Of a DNA stretch of 64,000 nucleotides, positions 51,120-60,377 are shown one piece after another (the stretch's first letter is position 1; every line of letters starts with the position of its first letter). The DNA comes from Ruoffia tabacinasalis (GTDB lineage: Bacteria; Bacillota; Bacilli; Lactobacillales; Aerococcaceae): NCBI RefSeq assembly GCF_042652985.1, contig NZ_JBHSHQ010000049.1:1-64000 (forward strand), given 5' to 3'. The position numbers and the translations under genes were made by a program. The notes beneath the pieces are model-generated. The model did no database searches. It saw nothing but the letters and a program-made list of their open reading frames with translations, and was not told where the DNA came from.

Positions 51120-52007
51120 ATGGTATTAACACCTAACGAAATATTAAATAAAGAATTTAATTCGAAGTTTCGCGGATATGACTCAGACCAGGTTAATGAT
51201 TATTTAGATATAATTGTTGCGGACTTTGAAAAGATGATTGCGGAGAATAATGAACTTAAGAAAGACTTAGCAGCATCAAAAGAAAAAAATGAGTATTTTG
51301 CACAATTACAAGACTCATTAAACAGTTCAATTGTAGTCGCTCAAGAAGCAGCAGATCGCTTGAAACAAAACGCACGTAAAGAAGCAGAACTTATCTTATT
51401 CGAAGCAGAAAGAGAAGCAGATCGAATGATTAATAGTGCTTCAGATACAGCAAAAAATATTGTCACTGAATCTGATGCATTACGCCGTTCAAGCAAATCT
51501 TACCGTAATAAACTAGAGCAAATGATTCGCCAACAACTTGAAGTTGTAACGAGTGAAGAGTATCATAGATTATTTGATGAAGAGATAGAATCACAATTTA
51601 ATCCTGATCACTTCCATGAAGCAACAAATCAACGAGTGAACCAACGCGTAGATCGACTTGAAGAAGAGAACAGTGCTGATTTTAATGCAGCGCATGAAAT
51701 TACAAATGATCGCTTTATTGAAGAAGAAATCAGAAACGCGCCAGAACCTACTCCAGAAGTAGATTATCCGGCAACTATTGGTGTAGCTGATCATGAAGAT
51801 ACTGAAGCGACACGAGTTGATTTAAATCGTGATGAGTTATTAAATAATGTTGAGCCAGAAGGGCATGAAATTGATTCTAGACACGCAGAATTAGAATCGA
51901 TGATTGATGAAGAAGCACAAGCTGAAGCTGAACGCGAAAAACGTGCAGCTCAACGTCGTGAAAGTGTATTAGGGCAAACAATTAGAATTGAATTACCAAA
52001 AGATTAA
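51120..52007 (+). CDS. divIVA: Cell division/polarity protein DivIVA
   Basis: Coiled-coil protein of 295 residues that binds negatively curved membrane at septa and poles. The N-terminal lipid-binding domain reads VLTPNEILNKEFNSKFRGYD and continues into QVNDYLDIIVADFEKM. A long coiled coil follows to about 150, then a charged Glu/Asp/Arg-rich tail. ATG at 51120 is the family start, preceded by GAAAGGA; an in-frame TTG at 51090 is rejected because homology begins at MVLTP. The ileS leader follows. Confidence 0.94.
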   Translation: MVLTPNEILNKEFNSKFRGYDSDQVNDYLDIIVADFEKMIAENNELKKDLAASKEKNEYFAQLQDSLNSSIVVAQEAADRLKQNARKEAELILFEAEREADRMINSASDTAKNIVTESDALRRSSKSYRNKLEQMIRQQLEVVTSEEYHRLFDEEIESQFNPDHFHEATNQRVNQRVDRLEEENSADFNAAHEITNDRFIEEEIRNAPEPTPEVDYPATIGVADHEDTEATRVDLNRDELLNNVEPEGHEIDSRHAELESMIDEEAQAEAEREKRAAQRRESVLGQTIRIELPKD

Positions 52008-52014
52008 TAAGAAC

Positions 52015-52232
52015 AAGTTAATCTTAGGATACTTTTAGCGAGTCAAGAGTGGTGAAAGCTTGGCAGTCCCTCCTTTGATTAATATCATCTTTGTGTTTGT
52101 TATGGTGAAAGTAAGTAATCATAACCGCTTAAATAGCGTTAACATTTAGAGTGAATAAGTCATCTTTAGGGATAACTTATTAATTTGGGTGGTACCGCGT
52201 TTATAACGTCCCTTTTTTAGGGGCGTTTTTTA
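52015..52232 (+). ncRNA. T-box leader of ileS
   Basis: The T-box TGGGTGGTACCGCG is at 52186-52199. It is followed by a terminator (AACGTCCC with GGGGCGTT, T6, 52205-52232). Stem I with GAGTGGTGAAAGCTTGGC is near 52050. Two ATC (Ile) triplets at 52084-52089 on its 3' side are specifier candidates. Uncharged isoleucyl-tRNA would antiterminate. Confidence 0.9.
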
Positions 52233-52264
52233 TGTTTAATAAATCAATCAGATTGGAGATAATA

Positions 52265-55057
52265 ATGAAACTAAAAGATACATTAAATTTAGGTAAAACA
52301 GATTTCGCCATGCGCGCAAATTTACCTACAAAAGAAGTAGAATTACAAAAAGAATGGTCAGACGCTGACATGTACGAGAAAATTCAAGAGAAAAATGAAG
52401 GACGTCCTTCATGGATCTTACATGATGGACCTCCGTATGCGAATGGTAAATTACATATGGGGCATGCATTAAATAAAGTAACTAAAGACTTTATTGTACG
52501 TTACCATTCTATGGCTGGATATAGCTCACCTTATGTTCCTGGTTGGGATACACATGGTTTACCAATTGAACAAGCCTTAGTTAATGCTGATGGCGTAGAC
52601 CGTAAGAGTATGTCTGTCGCTGAATTCCGTAAATTATGTGAAGAGTATGCATTGAAACAAGTTGAAAATCAAAAAGAAGACTTTATGCGTTTAGGTGTGA
52701 CTGGTGAATGGGATAATCCGTATTTAACTTTAAAACCCGAATATGAAGCTCAACAAATCCGTATCTTTGGTCAAATGGCTGAACGTGGATATATCTATAA
52801 AGGACTAAAACCAATTTACTGGTCACCATCAAGTGAATCAACATTAGCAGAAGCAGAGGTTGAATATAAAGACGTTACTTCACCTTCAATTTTCGTTGCT
52901 TTCAAAGTTAGAGATGGCAAAGATGTCGTACCAGCAGATGCTGAGTTCGTTATCTGGACAACGACACCATGGACATTACCATCAAACTTAGGGTTATCTG
53001 TGAAAGCAGATGCTAAATATGTTTTAGTAAACGTAGATGGACGTAAATTTATAGTTGCAGAAGCTTTACTAGAAGCAGTTGCTAAGAAAATTGGATGGGA
53101 AGATCATTCAATCGAAGCAGAATATAAAGGGGAGCAATTTGACCGTTTAACTGCACAACATCCGTTCTATGACCGTGAATCATTAATAATGTTAGGTGAC
53201 CACGTTGAATTAGATGCTGGTACTGGTGTCGTTCATACAGCACCTGGACACGGGGAAGATGACTACATTATTGGTCAAAAATATGGCTTAGATGTTCTTT
53301 CTCCAATTGATGACCGTGGACACTTCACAAATGAAGCACCTGGATATGAAGGAATGTTCTATCTTAAAGGGAATAAAGTCATCGTTGAAGAGATGCGTGA
53401 AACGGGAGCGTTACTGTTTGATGAGAAGTTTGAACATAGCTACCCACATGACTGGCGTACTAAGAAACCTGTTATTTATCGTGCAACACCACAATGGTTT
53501 GCATCAATTAATAAATTCCGTGAAGAGTTATTAAACTCAGTTGAAAATGATGTGAAATGGTACCATCCTTCGGGAGAACGTCGTATGTATAATATGATTC
53601 GTGACCGTGGTGACTGGGTAATTTCTCGTCAACGTGTATGGGGTGTACCATTACCAATTTTCTATGCAGAAAATGGAGAGCCTATCTTAACAACTGAAAC
53701 AGTTGAACACGTTGCTCAATTAGTTGAAGAATTTGGATCAAACGTTTGGTTTGAAAGAGAACCTAAAGATTTATTACCTGAAGGATTCACTCATCCAGAT
53801 AGTCCAAATGGTAAATTTACTAAAGAAAATGACATTATGGACGTATGGTTTGACTCAGGAACATCTTACGCTGGGGTATTACAAGTCCGTGAAGACCAAA
53901 AATTCCCTGCAGATATGTACTTAGAAGGATCAGACCAATACCGTGGGTGGTTCAACTCAAGTTTTACAACTTCAGTAGCTGTGAATGGTTTCCCACCGTA
54001 CAAATCAGTTCTTTCTCAAGGATTCGTTATGGATGGAAAAGGTCAAAAAATGAGTAAATCAATCGGTAACGTTATTACACCGGAAGAGATTACTGAAGAA
54101 TTAGGTGCAGATATCATCCGTCTGTGGGTTTCAAGTGTGGATTATGAGAACGACGTACGTATCTCTAAAGACATCTTAAAACAAGTATCAGAATCATACC
54201 GTAAGATTCGTAACACAGTACGCTTTATGTTATCAAACTTATTTGATTTCAACCCTGAAACAGATAAGATTGCTGAAAATGATTTAGCAAAAGTTGATCA
54301 ATATATTCTTGCTAAATACCGTATTTTAGTTAATGAAGTAACAAAAGCTTACGAAAATTATGATTTCTCTACTATCTTTAAGAGAGTAATTAACTTCATT
54401 ACTGTTGATTTATCTGCGTTCTATTTAGACTTTGCAAAAGATGTCGTTTATATTGAAGCGGCAGAATCTAAAGCGCGTCGTGCAATGCAAACTGTTATTT
54501 ACACAGTTCTTGAAGGTTTCATTCCACTATTATCACCAATCTTACTTCATACAATGGAAGAAGCTTGGAAAGAATTACCTGGAGCTGATGGTTTTGTTCA
54601 ATTACAAGACTTACCTAAATCTGAAGACGTTTCTCAAGACAAAGAAACTGTTAAAGAATGGGATGTCTTCTTCAAAGTGGAGTCAGCTGTTGCTAAAGGT
54701 TTAGAAAATGCAAAAAATGATGAAGAACACCCAATCAAGAAATCATTTGAAGCAAAAGCAACTGTCTATACAGATCAAGAGACAATTGATCAATTGAATG
54801 ACTTAAGTGATCATTTAGACCAATTATTAATAGTATCTGGTTTAGAATTAAAATTAGCTGATGAAGCAGACGAATCAGTGGTTGATTATGACGGCTTTGG
54901 TGTTAAAGTTCAGCCGGCAGAAGGTCATACTTGTGACCGTTGTCGTGCGGTAAGACCAGAAGTTGGAACAATTGAGGCGGCACCAGAATTATGTCACCGT
55001 TGTTTCTCAATCGTAGAATCACACTTCCCAGAGTATTTCGAGGAAGCAGCTGAATAA
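52265..55057 (+). CDS. ileS: Isoleucyl-tRNA synthetase
   Basis: Class I synthetase of 930 residues charging tRNA-Ile. HIGH is HMGH at 64-67 and KMSKS is at 595-599. The CP1 editing domain lies between. The C-terminal zinc finger (CDRCRAV and CHRCF) marks the bacterial mupirocin-sensitive-type architecture, although sensitivity is not proven. ATG at 52265 follows TTGGAGATAATA. In-frame upstream codons lie in the T-box terminator. Expression is T-box controlled. Confidence 0.98.
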   Translation: MKLKDTLNLGKTDFAMRANLPTKEVELQKEWSDADMYEKIQEKNEGRPSWILHDGPPYANGKLHMGHALNKVTKDFIVRYHSMAGYSSPYVPGWDTHGLPIEQALVNADGVDRKSMSVAEFRKLCEEYALKQVENQKEDFMRLGVTGEWDNPYLTLKPEYEAQQIRIFGQMAERGYIYKGLKPIYWSPSSESTLAEAEVEYKDVTSPSIFVAFKVRDGKDVVPADAEFVIWTTTPWTLPSNLGLSVKADAKYVLVNVDGRKFIVAEALLEAVAKKIGWEDHSIEAEYKGEQFDRLTAQHPFYDRESLIMLGDHVELDAGTGVVHTAPGHGEDDYIIGQKYGLDVLSPIDDRGHFTNEAPGYEGMFYLKGNKVIVEEMRETGALLFDEKFEHSYPHDWRTKKPVIYRATPQWFASINKFREELLNSVENDVKWYHPSGERRMYNMIRDRGDWVISRQRVWGVPLPIFYAENGEPILTTETVEHVAQLVEEFGSNVWFEREPKDLLPEGFTHPDSPNGKFTKENDIMDVWFDSGTSYAGVLQVREDQKFPADMYLEGSDQYRGWFNSSFTTSVAVNGFPPYKSVLSQGFVMDGKGQKMSKSIGNVITPEEITEELGADIIRLWVSSVDYENDVRISKDILKQVSESYRKIRNTVRFMLSNLFDFNPETDKIAENDLAKVDQYILAKYRILVNEVTKAYENYDFSTIFKRVINFITVDLSAFYLDFAKDVVYIEAAESKARRAMQTVIYTVLEGFIPLLSPILLHTMEEAWKELPGADGFVQLQDLPKSEDVSQDKETVKEWDVFFKVESAVAKGLENAKNDEEHPIKKSFEAKATVYTDQETIDQLNDLSDHLDQLLIVSGLELKLADEADESVVDYDGFGVKVQPAEGHTCDRCRAVRPEVGTIEAAPELCHRCFSIVESHFPEYFEEAAE

Positions 55058-55074
55058 TTAGAGTAGTTAAATTG

Positions 55075-55112
55075 CCCCACTAGACAGATTTTGTCTGGTG
55101 GGGTATTTCTAT
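55075..55112 (+). terminator. ileS terminator
   Basis: CCCCACTAGACA with TGTCTGGTGGGG, followed by a T-rich tract. Confidence 0.85.
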
Positions 55113-55191
55113 TTATCTAGAAATTATGTAAAATCTACCATTCATACTTGGCGTCTGTTATATTTAAATATGTAAAAGATGAGGTGAGTGT

Positions 55192-56328
55192 ATGAAAGTG
55201 ATTAAATATATATTATTAATCTTAAGTATGGGGCAATTTTTCCCTTTAGAAAGTTTTTGGCAAAGTAATTTCTTTTGGTTTTTTATTTGGATTATTTGCT
55301 TTCATTTAGGTTGGTTTTATATGGAATGTTTGCAATATAAACAGATAAATAGTGTTGTATTGTGTCTTTTAGCCTTAATCAATATATGGCTACTGCCATC
55401 CTTTCCATATTTGATGCTAGGACTTTTAACAATTGAATTAAGAGAGTTATTTTCACGGAAAAAGACTGTACTTATATTATCTTTAATGGCGATTGTTTCG
55501 GGGTTTATATGGTCAACGCTCACGATTTGGCCGCAGGTGGATTATTTAATGTTCACAGTGAGTATCGTTATCATATGTGGTTATTTAGCCGAACAAGCAA
55601 CCCGCTTAGAAGTACAAGAAACTAGTCTTTATGAGTTTCGCACTCAAGCAGATGAGCAAGAAGAGCGGTTGATAGAGCAAAAGGCACAAATGATTGCGAT
55701 GGAGGAAATTCATACCCTTAATGAGAGGAACCGAATTTCTAGGGATTTACATGATACGGTAGGGCATACTTTATCGACCATCGTCATCCAATTGGCAGCC
55801 ATTGAGAAATTGACAGAGGAAAAGATGCCTCAAGCATCAGCTATGTTAAAGCAATTACATCACTTTACTAAAGAAGGTTTATCGGATGTTCGCCAGGTGA
55901 TTCACCAATTAAAGCCAAAGCATTATCAAAAGTTTGCTTTTATTGAGCAGGTGCACCACATCATTTCAGACTTTGAGCATAATAGCCCGATTAAAGTTTA
56001 TTTTAATAATAATCAATTACTTTGGAGCTTATCACCTGAACAAGAGTTATTATTTATGAGGGCGATTCAAGAGTTTTTAAGTAATAGTAGTAAACATAGT
56101 CAAGCAGATGAAGTTCGAATTCAATGTCACTTTACGGATTCGACGGTTATCTTAACGATGAAGGATAATGGAAAAGGAACGGAATCGATTAAACCGCAAA
56201 TGGGCATTACGGGGATGAAAGAACGGACGAAGTTATTAGGTGGAAAAGTTCAGATTCAATCCGCTCTAAATAAAGGCTTTAAAGTCAGAATCGTATTACC
56301 AAAGGGAGGCAGCAGTTATGACGGATAG
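55192..56328 (+). CDS. Sensor histidine kinase, NarL/DesK type
   Basis: Membrane sensor kinase of 378 residues. Five or so hydrophobic segments occupy residues 1-135, without an extracellular sensor domain. A short coiled coil follows (about 150-175), then the HisKA_3 box RNRISRDLHDTVGHTLSTIV with phospho-accepting His187. The ATPase domain has FLSNSSKHSQADE (N box) and DNGKGTES (G1 box). GATGAGGTG precedes ATG. It overlaps the regulator gene by 11 bases. With the ABC genes behind it, it resembles LnrJ (YfiJ) systems sensing membrane-active compounds. Confidence 0.9.
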   Translation: MKVIKYILLILSMGQFFPLESFWQSNFFWFFIWIICFHLGWFYMECLQYKQINSVVLCLLALINIWLLPSFPYLMLGLLTIELRELFSRKKTVLILSLMAIVSGFIWSTLTIWPQVDYLMFTVSIVIICGYLAEQATRLEVQETSLYEFRTQADEQEERLIEQKAQMIAMEEIHTLNERNRISRDLHDTVGHTLSTIVIQLAAIEKLTEEKMPQASAMLKQLHHFTKEGLSDVRQVIHQLKPKHYQKFAFIEQVHHIISDFEHNSPIKVYFNNNQLLWSLSPEQELLFMRAIQEFLSNSSKHSQADEVRIQCHFTDSTVILTMKDNGKGTESIKPQMGITGMKERTKLLGGKVQIQSALNKGFKVRIVLPKGGSSYDG

Positions 56329-56968
56329 AATCAAAGTATTACTTGTTGATGATGAACAACTCATCAGAGGTGGTTTAGCTATATTACTAGGTTCTTTTGA
56401 AGATATTGAGATTGTTGGAGAGGCGACTAGCGGTAAAGAAGCGGCGATATTTTGCCAACATAATCCGGTTGACGTTGTGCTCATGGATATTCGCATGCCT
56501 GATTCAAATGGGATCGAAGGGACCGAGTTAATCAAAGTGGCTCATCCTCAAATTAAAGTATTAATACTAACAACTTTCCAAGATGTGGAGTACATCGCTC
56601 AATCGATGCAATTAGGAGCATCGGGTTATTTACTTAAAGATAGTAGTCATGAAGAGATTCATGAAGGCATCCGTATTGTCTATAACGATAATGTTGTTTT
56701 GGACGGAAAGATTAGTCAAGCTATGTTATCTAATAACCCCAACTTCCAAAGTAAAAGTTTTAATGGAAAGGACTTTGATTTATCAGAGAAAGAAATTAAG
56801 ATGATTTCGCTTATAGCCAGCGGATTAAATAATCAAGAAATTTCTGATACTTTATATCTCTCTGTTGGAACAGTTAAAAACAATATTAGTACGATTTTAA
56901 ATAAACTCGATTTAAGAGACAGAACTCAACTAGCTATTTTTGCTTATGAGAATGGCTTGATGAATTAA
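56318..56968 (+). CDS. NarL/LuxR-family response regulator
   Basis: Response regulator of 216 residues. The receiver has the acidic pair Asp11-Asp12 and phospho-acceptor Asp57 in VVLMDIRMPDSNG. A LuxR-type helix-turn-helix lies at about 150-205 (LSEKEIKMISLIASGLNNQE...LYLSVGTVKNNISTIL). It is translationally coupled to the kinase. AGGGAGG precedes ATG. The inverted repeat at 57025-57040 upstream of the ABC operon is its best target. Ends in a terminator. Confidence 0.93.
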   Translation: MTDRIKVLLVDDEQLIRGGLAILLGSFEDIEIVGEATSGKEAAIFCQHNPVDVVLMDIRMPDSNGIEGTELIKVAHPQIKVLILTTFQDVEYIAQSMQLGASGYLLKDSSHEEIHEGIRIVYNDNVVLDGKISQAMLSNNPNFQSKSFNGKDFDLSEKEIKMISLIASGLNNQEISDTLYLSVGTVKNNISTILNKLDLRDRTQLAIFAYENGLMN

Positions 56969-56971
56969 GAT

Positions 56972-57019
56972 AACACCCTTTATAAATGCAAATTCCTGCG
57001 TTTATTGAGGGTGTTTTTT
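56972..57019 (+). terminator. Terminator after the response regulator
   Basis: AACACCCT with AGGGTGTT, inner ATAAATGCA/TGCGTTTAT, followed by T6. Confidence 0.85.
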
Positions 57020-57024
57020 AAAAT

Positions 57025-57060
57025 AGTGACTAAAGTCACTCGAATCAGTGACCTCAGTGA
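57025..57060. promoter_or_regulatory. Palindromic candidate operator of the ABC exporter operon
   Basis: AGTGACT AA AGTCACT is a perfect 16-base palindrome (57025-57040). Two further direct copies of CAGTGA follow at 57046 and 57054. TTGACA at 57065-57070 and TATACT at 57085-57090 lie directly after it, but only 14 bases apart, so the promoter is probably activator-dependent. Confidence 0.55.
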
Positions 57061-57118
57061 ATAGTTGACACAGCAATGTTTAGTTATACTTAAGTTGGAA
57101 ATAAAGAGGAGGGTAATT

Positions 57119-58060
57119 ATGAGCTATGTAGAGATTAACAATATATATAAGAGTTACGGTAAAGATCAAGTATTAGATAATGTTTCCTTTGAGATTGAAA
57201 GTGGGGAATGCTTTGGCCTAATTGGACCCAATGGAGCTGGGAAATCAACATTGATTGATATTATTACCGGTCTGACACAATATAATTCAGGGGATATTTC
57301 AGTCGATGGGCACGTGGTTCCTCAAGATGTTGTGAAAGTCCGTGAACAAATTGGTCTAGTACCTCAAGAAATAGCTCTGATGCAAGAGTTAAATGCGACA
57401 TCAAATCTAGAATACTTTGGTGGACTGTATGGTTTATCGGGTCGCATGTTGAAAGAACGTATCAATGAAGCCCTTGAGGTGGTTGGGTTAACGGAACATA
57501 CGAAAAAAGCAGTTAAAACTTTCTCTGGTGGGATGCAAAGACGGTTAAATATCGCAGCCGCAATTCTTCACAGACCCAAATTTCTCATCCTGGATGAGCC
57601 GACTGTTGGGGTGGATCCTCAGTCAAGAAATAAGATTTTCGAATTTATTCAATATATGAATCAGGAGTACGGTACAACCGTTCTATATACTTCACACTAC
57701 ATGGAAGAAGTAGAAGCCTTGTGTGAGCGTTTATTCATATTAGATAATGGTCAACAAATTGGTTATGGAACTCAAGCTGAGATTAAGCAATTAGTTCAAG
57801 ATACAGTGAAATGGTTTATCGAAGTGGAGCAAGCGCCACTTGATTTTGAAGAGAAATTATCGACGAGATTGCCAGGAGTTCAACAAGTTGTGAGTGAAAA
57901 TAATTCATTCCACTTAATTGTCGATCCCGTTGAGTTTAATACAAAGGAATTGATGACTTTAATTAATGAAGAAAATATTGAACTAACGACATTAAATAAA
58001 GAAGCTTTAAGTCTAGAGGAAGCTTTCTTACAACTCACCGGAAAAACATTAAGAGACTAA
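57119..58060 (+). CDS. ABC transporter ATP-binding protein (LnrL-like)
   Basis: ATPase subunit of 313 residues for an ABC-2 exporter. Walker A is GPNGAGKST, the signature is FSGGMQRRLNIAAA, Walker B is FLILDEPTVGVDP, and the H-loop is in YTSHYMEE. A C-terminal extension of about 90 residues follows, as in drug and lantibiotic exporters. The start is ATG 57119 with AGGAGGG before; an in-frame start at 57065 lies in the promoter. Two permease genes follow in the same operon. Confidence 0.94.
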   Translation: MSYVEINNIYKSYGKDQVLDNVSFEIESGECFGLIGPNGAGKSTLIDIITGLTQYNSGDISVDGHVVPQDVVKVREQIGLVPQEIALMQELNATSNLEYFGGLYGLSGRMLKERINEALEVVGLTEHTKKAVKTFSGGMQRRLNIAAAILHRPKFLILDEPTVGVDPQSRNKIFEFIQYMNQEYGTTVLYTSHYMEEVEALCERLFILDNGQQIGYGTQAEIKQLVQDTVKWFIEVEQAPLDFEEKLSTRLPGVQQVVSENNSFHLIVDPVEFNTKELMTLINEENIELTTLNKEALSLEEAFLQLTGKTLRD

Positions 58061-58073
58061 GGAGGTTTTATTA

Positions 58074-59234
58074 ATGAGCCAATTATGGACTTACGTTAAG
58101 ACAAACATGCGAGCCAATGCTAAGCAATGGATGACGATTCTGGCATTATATGTTGCCATGCCAATCTTTTTCTCACTCTTAATGGGCTTCTCCTTTAGTT
58201 CAGCCTTTGTTCCTGAACAGACAAGTGATCCGGTGGAAATCAGTATTAATAATGAAGATCAAGGGGAGGTGGGGCAAGTCTTCATTGATGCTTTCAGTAA
58301 TGAGACCATGCAATCATATGTGGACATCGTAGAAAGTCATGATGATTCAAACTTTGTTATTCATCTTCAACCAGAATATAGTCAACGCTTAGAAGATACT
58401 TTAGTGAGTATTGAATCTAAAGAAAATGCTTCAGCATCTGAAGAAGCAATACTTACTCAATTAATTACAAGTTTTCAAAGTAGTTTAGTCAATCAACAAC
58501 AATTAAGCGAAGAATTGGGAGCAATGTCAGATCAAGCTACAGTCGATGAACTCATACATTCACTTGAACTCGCGTCTCAATTGAGAAGTGAACAAGTATT
58601 CGTAAAGGAACAATATGAATCTCAATCAGCTTTAACGAGTAATCAATATATTTCTGTTTCTGGCCTCGTTTATATCTTTATCTTGTCCTTAGCTGGAAGT
58701 ATAGGTCTGAAGACAAACGAAGATATGAAGGGTTTAAGAAAAAGAATTGGCGTACTCCCTCTGACACCCGCTCAAGACGTTATTTACGGTATCATCTCAG
58801 ACACACTCACTTATACATTTTTAGCTACTATGTATATGATCATATGGCGATTCATTGATAGTACGACATTTGTTGGGAATCCCTTGTTTTATTTTGGTTG
58901 GATAGTTATATATGCTCTTTTATTCCAAGTATTGAATAGTATTTTATATTATTTTATACCAGATAAATACGTGAATTTAGTTTACCTCATCCTAACATCT
59001 TTATATATGATTTTAGGTTTTCTACCCATTGACCGTCTTATAGGTGGGGAATTTGGAAAGATAATTAATCAAAACTACTATCGAGAAATATTCTCTCAAC
59101 CGATGTTTGACTATCTTCTCAATAATGATTGGACGGCGAATATCGGCCTAGCTGTTGGAATCGTATTAGTTAGTGTCATACTAGTATTCTTCGTTATTCA
59201 ACTGAGAAACAGAAGGGAGTTGAAACCATTATGA
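58074..59234 (+). CDS. ABC-2 type permease 1 (LnrM-like)
   Basis: Membrane subunit of 386 residues. There is one hydrophobic segment near the N-terminus (WMTILALYVAMPIFFSLLMG), a large extracytoplasmic Glu/Gln/Ser-rich region (about 45-190), then five C-terminal segments, the ABC2_membrane_3 pattern. AGGAGG lies nine bases before ATG. It ends in a four-base overlap (ATGA) with the second permease, so the two are probably made in equal amounts and form a heterodimer. Confidence 0.88.
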   Translation: MSQLWTYVKTNMRANAKQWMTILALYVAMPIFFSLLMGFSFSSAFVPEQTSDPVEISINNEDQGEVGQVFIDAFSNETMQSYVDIVESHDDSNFVIHLQPEYSQRLEDTLVSIESKENASASEEAILTQLITSFQSSLVNQQQLSEELGAMSDQATVDELIHSLELASQLRSEQVFVKEQYESQSALTSNQYISVSGLVYIFILSLAGSIGLKTNEDMKGLRKRIGVLPLTPAQDVIYGIISDTLTYTFLATMYMIIWRFIDSTTFVGNPLFYFGWIVIYALLFQVLNSILYYFIPDKYVNLVYLILTSLYMILGFLPIDRLIGGEFGKIINQNYYREIFSQPMFDYLLNNDWTANIGLAVGIVLVSVILVFFVIQLRNRRELKPL

Positions 59235-60283
59235 AATTCATGCAATTAGTTTGGTTTCACTTTAAACGAATTTGCCAAAATATTGGTCTCATCTCAATGT
59301 CTTTCATTATGCCGTTATTTATGGTCGGCGGTTTAATGTTTATCACCACCTCTGATACTAATGCGAACTTAAGTGAAGAGTTTGTTATCTTAAATCATTC
59401 GGAGTTTGTTGAGGAGAATGTGTACCCAAGACTGAGTGAGAATTTACAAGCTAACTTTGCGTCAGATTCTAAAGAGGCCTTTGATCAATTGGAACAAAGT
59501 GAGTTAGCGATGATTTATGAAATTCCCGCTAACTTTCCAGAGGAAGGTTCCAGAATTAAATCGCATAGTATCAATGGAGAAAATAATGATATATTCTTTG
59601 AATCCGAATTTACCTCTGTATTGAGTGAAGTAATGACAGAGAATGCTTTAAGTGAAGCAGGAGTAGACTTTGAAGAAATTCAAGTTGCTGAACCAAGTAT
59701 CAATCAAAGTTATACTCCCATTGATGGAAATTTAGTCATCGTAGTTTTTATGACTATATTTTTCATGAGTTACGCAAGTAGCTTAGTGAGTGCTGATTTG
59801 AATAAATTAAGAAGTGATGGTGTGTTAACCCGAAGTATTGTAACAAATGCCCGCAGTTGGCAAATATTAGGTAGTGTTTTAGCAGCCTTCTCGCTCTATA
59901 ATTTTATCTCAGCGATGTTAGTGATCTTGCTTATTTGTTTAATATTCGGTATTACAATCACGCAACTCCCAGTGATAATTTCTGCAATTCTTGCTTTTTG
60001 TATCTTTAACGCTGGCTTTACGATGGTCCTATTCAGACTATTTAAAAATGATCAAGTCATCCTAATGGTAGGTATTGTCTTATCAATTGTCTTTGTGTTC
60101 TTAGGCATAGGTATTATAGATATACCAAGTTTCTCATTCATCCAATATATCTCACCATTTTATTGGCTGTTTGAATCTCTAGACACGGGAGCAATCTTAC
60201 CAAATATTCCAGTCATTGCGTTATATGGCCTGGTTCTATTCACCGCAGGGAGTTTTAAAGTTGAAAGATTAGTAAAAGTCTAA
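59231..60283 (+). CDS. ABC-2 type permease 2 (LnrN-like)
   Basis: Second membrane subunit of 350 residues with the same layout: an N-terminal segment (LISMSFIMPLFMVGGLMFIT), an extracytoplasmic loop to about 165, and five C-terminal segments. It starts inside the stop of the first permease. The pair with one ATPase and the upstream NarL-type system mirrors lnrJK-lnrLMN of Bacillus (linearmycin resistance). The substrate here is unknown. Confidence 0.88.
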   Translation: MKFMQLVWFHFKRICQNIGLISMSFIMPLFMVGGLMFITTSDTNANLSEEFVILNHSEFVEENVYPRLSENLQANFASDSKEAFDQLEQSELAMIYEIPANFPEEGSRIKSHSINGENNDIFFESEFTSVLSEVMTENALSEAGVDFEEIQVAEPSINQSYTPIDGNLVIVVFMTIFFMSYASSLVSADLNKLRSDGVLTRSIVTNARSWQILGSVLAAFSLYNFISAMLVILLICLIFGITITQLPVIISAILAFCIFNAGFTMVLFRLFKNDQVILMVGIVLSIVFVFLGIGIIDIPSFSFIQYISPFYWLFESLDTGAILPNIPVIALYGLVLFTAGSFKVERLVKV

Positions 60284-60325
60284 TATAGTGATCTTATCAT
60301 GCTTATCCACTTACTATGCAAATGC

Positions 60326-60370
60326 AAAAAAGACGAGCCACTGAGATTTCTCTCGGTGGCTCGTCTTTTT
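60326..60370. terminator. Bidirectional terminator between the ABC operon and telA
   Basis: AAAAAGACGAGCCACTGAG pairs with CTCGGTGGCTCGTCTTTTT (one wobble); A- and T-tracts on both sides. Confidence 0.93.
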
Positions 60371-60377
60371 GTATAGG

